Assembly (NCBI RefSeq): GCF_028769735.1 | Contig: NC_088176.1 | Span: 19,653,501-19,717,500, forward strand | Length of the DNA stretch: 64,000 bases | Direction of reading: 5' to 3' | Source of the DNA: Zonotrichia leucophrys gambelii | Taxonomy: Eukaryota; Chordata; Aves; Passeriformes; Passerellidae | Part shown: piece after piece, positions 15,512 through 46,200 of the stretch | Layout: every line of letters starts with the position of its first letter | Numbering within the stretch: position 1 is the stretch's first letter | Translations under genes and position numbers: made by a program | The notes under the pieces: generated by a model | Databases searched by the model: none | Seen by the model: only the letters and a program-made list of their open reading frames with translations | Told to the model about the DNA's origin: nothing

Positions 15512-16028
15512 TTCACTATGATGTCTTGAAAATATTTGCAGGTGAAACAGAGACTTGAAAAAGGCACATTTGATTGCCACCATGCCTATAAAATAACTTT
15601 ATTTGGGATTAATAACATTACTCCCTGCTAACATTCCCTAAAATGGATGCAGAACCATCTCCAGTTAACCTCTGAACTATGGCTTGGAGAACAAAATCAC
15701 TTTTCCATAAACCACATTATCCAGAATCAGCCTGTCAGGCTTTGGGAATGAGAAGAATGTCATCCACCTCAGTTATTCCTGGACTTGTTTGCCTTTCTTT
15801 GCTTCTTTTTTCCTCCCCCTTTCCAGGTCTGCCGGTGCTGCTCGCCGTGTGAGTGCAGTAAGTTTAAAATAGCGATTGGTTTGACAAATAGGCGCAGACG
15901 ATTACCAGCACAGCATCTGAAGCGATAAGCCCTGTTATTTTGACAGCTTGTGTGTTATTTACGTGGAGCGAAAGCGTCTGTGCTCCCAACACTGGAAATA
16001 TTTATTGTAACGCAGAGCCTGCTTTGGG

Positions 16029-16037
16029 TTTCCCGCC
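16029..16037 (+). promoter_or_regulatory. E2F-type site TTTCCCGCC
   Basis: A full match to the E2F consensus TTTSSCGC, about 550 bp upstream of the HELLS start codon at the island edge. HELLS is known as a proliferation-linked gene associated with E2F, so the site is plausible. Binding is inferred. Confidence 0.5.
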
Positions 16038-16472
16038 GGCTGGGTACGTGCCCTCCCGCCCGGATCCCGGCGCTCCGCCGCCCTCTCGTGGCACAGCCAG
16101 CAGCGCCCAGGGGAGCCCGGGGGCCGGGGCCGGGCGGCCCCCGCCATGTCCCGCTGTCCCGCTGCCGCTGCAGCCACGGGCACCGCGGAGGGCAGCAGGA
16201 CAGAACCACTGACTCCCTCCGGCTGGGGAAGTACCCTGCGATCATTGGGTCCGCCCCGGCAGCTAGAGCATGGCACCAAGTGCCACATCCAGTCTCCCAT
16301 AAACACCTGCAGGGAGGGTTACTCCCCCGGCTCCCTTGGCAGCCCATTCCAAGGGGAACGGCCCTGCCCGCCCGTGCCTCGGCCCCGCCATGCCCGCCCC
16401 GGAGCCTGCCAGCCCCGGAGCCTGCCAGCGCCCGAGCCGGGCTCACGCGGGCCCGGCGGGCGGAGCGGGCGG

Positions 16473-16482
16473 CCTCGCGAGA
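16473..16482. promoter_or_regulatory. TCTCGCGAGA-type promoter element (copy 1)
   Basis: CCTCGCGAGA matches 9 of 10 bases of the palindromic TCTCGCGAGA core-promoter motif, reported to be bound by BANP and earlier linked to ZBTB33/Kaiso. It lies about 100 bp upstream of the first HELLS ATG. Confidence 0.6.
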
Positions 16483-16527
16483 ACGGCGCCGCCTCTCGCG
16501 CGGCTTGGGCAGCGCGCGGTTTTTTGT

Positions 16528-16537
16528 TCTCGCGAGG
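16528..16537. promoter_or_regulatory. TCTCGCGAGA-type promoter element (copy 2)
   Basis: TCTCGCGAGG, also a 9 of 10 match, lies 46 bp upstream of the HELLS ATG. A weaker half-match, CTCTCGCGCG, sits between the two copies near 16,493. Confidence 0.6.
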
Positions 16538-16582
16538 CGGGCGGTGAGGCGGCGCGCGCGGGAGCGGGGCCGCGGCCGGGCA

Positions 16583-38093
<21,511 letters not shown>

Positions 38094-38540
38094 TAAGCAA
38101 ACGTGGCCTCTAAGTAGTCTTTCAGCTCTTCCAGAGATGTCACTTATGCTTGCTGGTCCTTGATGCTGACCTTCCTTAAGGCCTTGTTCAAATCCCTTGT
38201 GTTCTTCCAGTGAATTTTAACATGTTCTAGACTATAATGCAGGTGATAGTGGTAGCTTTAGTAGGCTTTCATAAAGAAAATGAGCATGTTTCACATTTGC
38301 AGCTAGTTCTTGTACTCAGTGGTATAAACTGGCAAATTTGTTTAAAAAATCTTCCTGTGGAAGTCCTAAACCCCTGGTTTTTAGTTGTTTTTGTTTAAAT
38401 ATGGTGTCAATTATAGTTTTATTTGGAATTGAGAGAAGACGTACCTTCATTAAAAGCCATTTGTGTAGCTTCTGTTTTCAACTTCTGATAATTATTTTTA
38501 TTAAATAAATATCTCTTTTGTTCTAAAACTCTGGATTTTG
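38094..38540 (+). other. HELLS: HELLS 3' UTR with poly(A) signal
   Basis: AT-rich sequence after the stop. A canonical AATAAA lies at 38,514-38,519 and is followed by a T/G-rich stretch, so cleavage is likely near 38,535. The exact site is inferred. Confidence 0.7.
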
Positions 38541-38759
38541 GCTTCTTAAGCAAAGCTGATCCACTAATTCACACTTTCCTGCTTATTTACTAACATTTAA
38601 AGAAAAACAAACTAACCCCACAAAACAGCAGAAAAACACCCACACACAAAACAGAAACCAAAAAGCAATGAGCCTAAAACAGCCTAAATCTTTCTGGTGC
38701 AGACATTACTTCTGTATTGACAGCTGAGTTGCCTATTTGAAGCAAAGCTGCTGCAGAGT

Positions 38760-39125
38760 CTGGAGCAGAAGTTTTGGAGTGACTGAGGGGGCTGAGTGTG
38801 TTTAGCCTGGAGAAGGGGGAGCTTACCACTCCACAGCTTTGTGAAAGGAGGCTGTAACAAGGTGTTGGTCCCTTTTCCCAAGTAACATGCAATAGGACAA
38901 GAGGAAATAGCCTCAGGTTGCACTAGGAAAGGGTGAAATTGTATATTAGGAAGTTAGTTCACCAAAAAATTCAAGCACTGGAACAGGCTGCCCAGGAAAG
39001 CGATGGAGTTGACATCCCTGGAAATATTTAAGATGTGGATGTGGCACTTGGGGACATGATTTAGATGGATCAGCAGTGCCATGCTAAGGGTTGGACTCTG
39101 TCTCAAAAGTCCCGATGCAATGATG
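38760..39125 (+). mobile_element. CR1 LINE 3' end, 5'-truncated
   Basis: Matches the avian CR1 3' region in order: TTTAGCCTGGAGAAGGGGGA, GTGAAAGGAGGCTGTAACAA, AGTAACATGCAATAGGACAA, GGAACAGGCTGCCCAGGAAA, ATGTGGCACTTGGGGACATG and GGTTGGACTCTG. It begins about 220 bp after the HELLS poly(A) site. Confidence 0.92.
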
Positions 39126-39289
39126 ACAGCTAACTCCCTTAGGCTAAATGCACATGTAATATCCTTTGCTCTTGACTGCCCTTCTCTTCCCAGACAGTAC
39201 TCCTTGCCTTTCACACACCCACAGGGACATTCTGCACTTTCCCCTGCCAGAACAGTTCCCTTCACTACCTTTCTCTGTTCACTCTCTAG

Positions 39290-39348
39290 CACATCAGTGT
39301 CCTTCTTGTAGCAAGGGGCCCAGAACTGGGCACAGCACTGGATGAATC
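39290..39348. mobile_element. Short CR1-like internal fragment
   Basis: GCAAGGGGCCCAGAACTGGG plus the following CACAGCACTGGA resembles an internal antisense CR1 segment common in bird genomes. It is too short for firm classification. Confidence 0.45.
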
Positions 39349-40400
39349 CGGCAGCTTTTAAACTTTCAGCTCTGGTTTGTGAAAGTGTCTTTTAAGTGTC
39401 ATTTAAAAGCTGCAGTCATGGAATTGTAGCTGGAGCTGTCACAATTGCAGTTGTGCTCATTAACATGGCACAGATAACACAGAAAAAACCCCTCTACCAA
39501 CTCAGAGCTCAGAAACCAGTTTTCCTTCACTTCATGATCATAATTACTCTATTGGCCTGATAGAGAAGGGAATCTTACAGTAACAAGAGATAATTATACT
39601 TACCGCTAAGGGAACAGATAAATCTGTTAATGAGTAAGCTGACTTTGATCTTTGCCTGGTGAAAGCCTCGTTTTGTTGGTAATTGCTAAAGACAAAAGTT
39701 TCTAATTTTTCTGTTCAGTTACTAATTACCTTGGGTAGTGCAAAGTCCAGCATGTGCCTCTCCTGGGGTTGGCTGAACACCTGCCCTCCCATGGGAAGGA
39801 GTGAATTCATTCCTTGTTTGCTTAGCTTGTGTGTATGGCTGTTTTCCCTATTCAACTATCTGCATCTCATCCTAATTTTGTTAAAGACAATAGTAAGTGA
39901 CAGCTGCTCCTACACAGCCTACATAACTTTTGAAGACTGATCTACCCTGCTTAACCTGCAACATGGTGCAAAATTAAAGTAATCAGTGCTAAAAATGATA
40001 GACTGTGCTTTGTGCTGTGCTGCCCACCTTTGTGAGACACCCTCTGGCAGGGTGCTCACCTACTCAAATTGCTCAGCATGCTTCACATAGGAACACTTAT
40101 GTGATAACTTCTAAAGCAGGCAGCTCAGTGTGGTTGCAGGGCTATTTAACCTATTTTGTTGTTGTTGACAGAGTGTAGATGCCAACTGTTTAACTCCTTA
40201 ATAATCTGGAAAGTCAGACTACAGTGAACACTACAGTTGTCAAATATTTTGCCCTACATCATAAAAGATAAGATAAATACATTCATTTTTCTCAGGCAGC
40301 CACAGCAGATCATGATCAAAGATCTCAAGTAACAAATGTGAACTTCCTCACCTAACCCATTCTCATGTAATAAATTGGATCAGCTCTGGTATCCACATTA

Positions 40401-40722
40401 GAAACCTGTTGTCATTAGAGTGCAAGAGTTCTATTATCATTATATTGCAAGGGTTCCATATTGCCACAGTTTTGTACCTCCTTGATGGTTCTTGTAGGCA
40501 GCTGCTCTAGGCACTGACTCTTCCTGTCCTCACAGCAGCCAACTGACTCCAGTTCCCCCAATCCACTCTTTTATAACACTCTTCTTATTGGTTACAGGTG
40601 TGGCCTGTTAACATCATGCCTGCTCCTAATCTTTAGTAATTGGTTCAGCTGCAACTCTTTAGGGAATAAGATTACATTCTTACCACCTTCATTTACCCAC
40701 ACTGTATCCCCCTACAGAAACC
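40401..40722 (-). mobile_element. Solo retroviral LTR with 6-bp target-site duplication
   Basis: The LTR spans 40,407-40,716 (310 bp), with TG...CA ends on the + strand. It is flanked by identical hexamers GAAACC at 40,401-40,406 and 40,717-40,722. Read on the - strand it has CCAAT (within ACCAATAAG) about 20 bp before TATAAAAG, a normal LTR promoter layout, which sets the orientation. A 6-bp duplication fits a class II (ERVK-type) element. No internal viral coding sequence remains, so it is a recombined solo LTR. Confidence 0.85.
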
Positions 40723-41701
40723 TACACTTCCAGACTACTCCACAAATCTTTGGTGGTCCCTGAGTCCTGTGCCAGGCCCCTGCAGTCAGTGTTGCCAGTT
40801 GTGCTGCCAGCCTGGCTGCAGGAGCTCGGCTGGTGACAGAGCCCATGGCCCTGCACAAAGCAGGCCTTGTCACCCGTTTGCAGGGTGGCACTGGGTGGGA
40901 GGGCAGGGAAATGCCAGGCAGGGCCAGACTCTGATGCCCTTGCCCCCAAAATCATGTGGCTTTCTGGAAAGAGCGCTGTTTTGCTGACACGCTTGTGTAC
41001 ATAATAATGTAGTGACTTTGTAGCACTGGAGGGCTCCGCCTAGGTTCTGGGGCTGGGACACAGGGCTGCAGATGGCCTCAGCTGCCAGCATTTCCCTGGG
41101 GGAGCCCTGAGCCCCCAGCCTGCTGAGAAAGCAGGTGGTGTGGAGCAGCCACAGTCCCACTGCTGGGCAGGAGACTTGGTCTGCAATACAGGCAGAGCAG
41201 TTTGTGCCTGCAGGGTCACTCCTTCGCCCTGCAGGTCTGTGCTTCCCACCACTGCACCGCCTTATTGTGCAGTCCCACCTGCCAACACTGCAGCACACAG
41301 AGCCTTTCTCTATGGAAGTGTCCTGTGGAGAGGTGAGAATTAACACCCCTAAGCAGTAGTGAGGGGAGACATCATCCCAGCAGGAAAAAATTCCCACCAC
41401 TCTCACCTTGAAAAAGAGCTGCTTATGTTACCCTCTGGAGTTTGTGCAGGTGTGTGCTGATGTGTGCCAGCGGCCCAAAGCCAGGCTTTTCCCAGGGATG
41501 ATCCAAACAAAGTTTGCTGGTTGAGCTACAGCAGCCTCACTTGCTTGCCTCTGCCCATAGAAGGAGCCTGACAGGATGGACTAAATTTAGCTGGGTTGGT
41601 GATTTAGTCCTCTGCCCAACCTGCCCAAAAGCTGCCCTCTTTATCTGAACAGCAGGAGGCTTATAGGCTTGGTGTCAGATCAGCTTTACCTCAGATGAGG
41701 A

Positions 41702-41790
41702 TTGGGTTTGGGGTTGTGGTTTGACCTTTCTGTTTTGGTTTATTAGCTTTTTGTTGTTTGGATTTTTGGTTGGGTTTTTTTTTTTTTTAC
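41702..41790. repeat. G/T-rich low-complexity tract
   Basis: Irregular GGTTTG and TTTTGG runs ending in about 12 T residues. Confidence 0.7.
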
Positions 41791-42840
41791 AACGCAGCTG
41801 TGCTGTGGTGTGATTCATTGTGAAGGAGAGGAAGCACAGGGTGCAGCAATACAGCATTTCCAGGGCAAGGACATGACCCTGTCTGTAGCTGTTGCAGATG
41901 CACCCACTAACTCCAGGGACCCTGTGCTGGCCACAGAAGGTCTGTATGCAGCCATAAACCCACCCTGCTGATTTCAACCACTGGCAATCCATTGTAAAGG
42001 AAACATGACACATCTTAGAAACCATTTATTTTTACATGATTAGCCATCATCTCACTTAGAAGTGTGAGAGAAATAACCACTGCAGGCTTCCTCTGTGCTC
42101 TACACAGGTTCTGCTCCTCAGGCACCATCAGCCCTTTGTCCAGGGCATGAGGGGCACGTGCTCCCCACCCCACATCAGCCCCCAAAGGCGTCTCCAGGAG
42201 CTGTGCACAGCAGCAGCACGAGGAGCAGGGTGATGCCTTGGGCAGCCACATGTGGTTCCCCCAGGGGGAGCCAGAACAGGGACTGTGGCCACTCAAACTT
42301 TCCCTTCCTCACTCTCAGGTTCCCTGGTTTCCAGCAAGCATCATGAGATCGTTTTTCTCCTAGAGCTCAGTTAGTGACCGTGGGGAACAAAGGGCCATCT
42401 GTGGTGATGCAGTAGCAGGAAACACTGCCATGCCCAGTCCCATCATGCAGCAGTGCTGGACACAGAGGAGGCAGCTCTCAGCTGCCTTGCACTGGGCACA
42501 GGCCCCCAGGCTGCTCTGCACCTTGGCTATGCCCTCCTGGCCCTTGCTGGGTGCCAGCAGGCAGCTGCTCACAGCTCAGCTGGCAGCAAGACCAGCCTGA
42601 CTGACTTTGTAAATACCTCCCACTGTTCTCCAGGACAAACACAGCCATGCACTGGGCATCTCTTCTGCTGCACTGCATTCTGGGAGCCACAATCCAGTGC
42701 ACAAGGAAAACAGCAGAAAGGAGACACTTCTACCTTGTGGATTCACCCCATTTATTGCAGGCAAATGGATGGCAAATAACTAGAACACAGAAAAGTTGTA
42801 ATCTGACTTTGGCCTCTGATTTTCCTGTGTGATTGGCAGC

Positions 42841-43075
42841 ACAATGAAAGAAAAAAAATTGTTTATTAAAAAAAAGTGAAAGAGAGGATGAAAAGAATGT
42901 TGAACAATTAGTGACATCTCATGTGAACAGATGGAGGATTAATAATGACAAGGAAATTCAAAGCCATGCCTAACATTCCTTATTGCAAACAAGATTCTGC
43001 AGGGGGTAGGGATAATGCTCTCCAAGGAAAATCAGCAGAGGATAAATCATCCCCTTGGCTTTGTGAGCAGCACGT
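42841..43075 (-). other. PDLIM1: PDLIM1 3' UTR with poly(A) signal
   Basis: On the - strand an AATAAA lies at 42,867-42,862, about 210 nt after the stop codon. A second AATAAA at 42,756-42,751 could be an alternative. The UTR end near 42,840 is inferred. Confidence 0.6.
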
Positions 43076-43262
43076 TTACTTTGGGAAGACGGTGACCACC
43101 TCGTAGCCCTCGGGGGGAATGACCCGTTCCCGCGCGTGCTTCTCGCAGTAGATCTGCTCTCCCACAAAGAAGTGTCCTTTCTGCTTGAGGTTGGTGCCGC
43201 AGTCGCTGCACACGTAGCACTCGGGGTGGCGCTGCTTGTCCCGGATCTTCACAAACATCCCT
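43076..43262 (-). CDS. PDLIM1: PDLIM1 last coding exon (second half of LIM domain)
   Basis: Encodes [19 protein letters not shown], then [18 protein letters not shown], to the stop at 43,078-43,076. Acceptor CCCCAG. The first base, A, completes codon GTA with the previous exon. Confidence 0.97.
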
Positions 43263-46200
43263 CTGGGGAGGAACCAGCACCGCTCAGTGCCCGCGGCCTC
43301 CCTCCTCCCCAGCCACCTCCCACCCAGCCCAGATTGCTTCTGCTCCTGACGAGCCAAAGTATAGGCCCTACCTCTGGTCAGGCAAATGTTAAGAGCACTT
43401 TTAGAAGCCAAACATGTGCTGGCATGGAAACTCTCCTCTGGGAAGTGTTTCCCAGCATTGACCTGTGTAAGTTACACAGGGACAGTCCTATAACCTGTGG
43501 TAGGAAGAATTACTGTGATGGCATTAGCTGGTGGCTGCAGACAGCACAACAGCATTCAAATGCCCAGATCAAATGGCAGGCAGTAGCTTGACCATCTGGG
43601 GAAGCAAAATCCAAGTACAAGCCAACTGGATGGCAGAACAAATGCAGAAATGCAGGGATGAATACTGCACAGCCAGCACTGCCCTTTTGCTGGTGCCTGA
43701 TGTGTGGGAGAAGCACAGACACTAGATCCTTGTTTTAATCTCAGACATGGCTGCTTGGGAGCTGCAGTGAACAGATCCAGCCAAATGTGGGCCAGCTCTT
43801 ACTGAAGACTTCACAGCTCAGCCCAATAGATGACCAGGAAAACTACAAAAATTACACCAGCAGTTTGTTAACTACCATCAGCCCCAACACAACAATTTTC
43901 CAGCATTATTTTGTTCCAGCAGCCATCTCTATTTTCTGTAATTCCTTAGTTTTGAGTGCTATTCAAGGCCTTTTGCTTTCTCTCCAGACCTACCCAGCTG
44001 GTTGAATAATTACAGGGTTTGTCTCTGATTCATATTTTACAGGCTATGCATTTCCTCTCTAATGAATCTGCTGGTCCAGATGCTCCAGGCATGCCAGGAC
44101 CATGCAGTCACAGTGTAGCAAGTCTCAGCAACAATCTGATAGCCTGTGGCAGGCAGCATCTGAAAAATCAGAATTCTTCCATGACAATGCAGGTTTGGCT
44201 ACCAGTACTTGCCTGCTGTGTAGTCAGCTGTTAAGTTAAGGGTGTTGCAGAGGAAGAATTTGAAGAATTTGAGGTTGAAAAACAGCAACTCTAAGACATA
44301 GTTATTGAATGCTGGGTCCCCCATGTGGTTGCATTTATGATACAGCAGCTCTGTAACAAACCCAAACCCCAGGTCTGCTGGAGTTGGATTTTACCCACAA
44401 AAAGACAAAAACCAATATGTCTGCATAGACACAGTGGAGGTGTGAGGTCCTACAGGAGAGTGGGGAGCAGAAGGCAGCTCTGCAGTCCCCACTGCCTCTG
44501 ACCACCAAGGCAAGTCTCCATGCCACGCCTGGGAGCACTGAGATGGGAAACTCCTTAAATACACAGGCCCTGAATGAAAAGGTCATTTTGTTTCCAAATG
44601 CTGTAAACAGATTTCAGGTCAGCCAAACACTGCAGAAACAACTGCCTCAAGGTTTGAGTCACAGGGACTTGCTCTGGTTCCCACTGATATGGATCTGTAG
44701 CTGGAAACCCAACTCCTGCCTCACTGCAGGGACCTGCAAAGTTAGTGTTGTAAAAGCTGGTGAGAATAAACGTGCCTTGAATCTCCTGGATGCACTGATG
44801 TGGGTAAGTGAGGCTGCTTGGGTGCACTGCCTCAGCCCCTGGCACAGGCATGGGCTGCTCACCTCAACCCCAGGGACAGGCTTACTTACACAATGCCAGA
44901 TCCACACTTGTCACACATGGGCAGCTTCTGGGCATTCCCAATCGATGAGGCCACCTTTGTGGTAGGGGCCTTGACGCTCCTAAATCCAGATGGTTTGGTA
45001 GGGTCTCCTGGGGGTGGAAGGAGAGTGCTTCAGAGCATGTGAGATGCGTGGCTTGAGGATGTTCCTCCCAAGCAGGTGATCTGCTGGGGGCATGACATTC
45101 TTTAAGCCCAGCTCTGAGGCAGGGATTCATGCATGGAAAGTGGGCAGGGATTTAGGGATGTGTGGGGAGGAAGGAGAGGAGAGACACAGCTGAACCTCGC
45201 CCTGGAAATGTGAGGGCTTGAGATGGTGGGCAGTCAGAAGAGATTATTTTCTCATCTTAAGAGCCCATCAGACTTCAGCTGATGTGTCTCACATGCACAG
45301 ATGCACAAAGCAAAGCAAAGCCTGAGCCTTGGCAGCACTGGAGTCTGCCTGATGTGTCCTGATCACACAGAGTCATGCTGATTCCCAGATTTGAGCTCAG
45401 AAAGAGGTGGGTGTTCTGTTGGGAGGACTGTCAAAGCCCTTTTCCAGTCTGCTGTCTATTTTACAGTGGAGTTGGTTCCCCCAAGACTCCTGGAAGATTT
45501 GGTTAACAAATTCCTTATTGCAGAGCCCTGGGACACTGGGGATAACCTTGCACTCCCCTGCTGTTGCATAGCATGCTCCAGGTATCTCCCTCTTGCAATT
45601 TCTGTGGGGCACAGAGGCCCTTCTCTCCTGCAGGGCCTTTGCAGGGGACATTGTGCTGACCTGGATACCTAAATCAGCAGTGGATCCTAGATGTGGGATA
45701 CAAGGCAAGCGTTTAAATATCACAGGAAAAAGGAGCCTTTTATAAAATGACACCAATGATGGGACTAATCTCATCTACATGACTTTTCTAAGGGGTATGA
45801 CACCAGTTAACAAGGGAAGAAGGCTGCTGAGACTCCCATGGTATTTCACCAGAAACACCTTGGACTGTGAGGGACACTGATGAACACCTTCAGACCAGTG
45901 TCAGACCAAGAGCACATTTCCAATGGGCATTCCCAGCGCAAGGGGCGGAAAAACCCTCCAAAGACAGACCCTGGTGACCAGCCATGTCAGGGACTCACCA
46001 CAGCCCAGGGCAGCAGCACTGACAGAAGAGGAAAAAGGGGGAAACTGCCTGCCTCAGCTGTAGGGCAGGTGATGCTGTGCTGGTTTGCCTTTAGGGCAGC
46101 CTTCAGCTCAGAGGTTTGCACCCAGCTCTGTGCAGATGCTGGTCCAGAGGTACAAGTTCCCTAACCCTCCAAACATGGCAAGAGCCACCTGCCCTCTAAG

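Larger units (their letters stand above)
1..15830. other. Upstream intergenic region, no recognisable gene
   Basis: About 15.8 kb with AT-rich, CpG-poor composition. The open reading frames are short, overlap on both strands and match no protein family I recognise. In human the gene upstream of HELLS on the same strand is TBC1D12, so its 3' UTR or downstream flank could fall here, but I see no TBC-domain exon. Only simple repeats, listed separately, stand out. Confidence 0.6.
38540..42840. other. HELLS-PDLIM1 convergent intergenic interval
   Basis: About 4.3 kb between the two 3' ends. It contains two CR1 pieces, a solo LTR and a T-rich tract, all listed separately. No exon was recognised; a 178-codon frame on the - strand at 40,870-41,406 has no recognisable domain and looks like chance. 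Confidence 0.7.

Noticed and set aside
40870..41406. 178-codon - strand frame in the HELLS-PDLIM1 interval
   Set aside because: No domain, no heme-binding motif of a cytochrome P450, and overlapping frames of similar length on the other strand. Best explained by chance.
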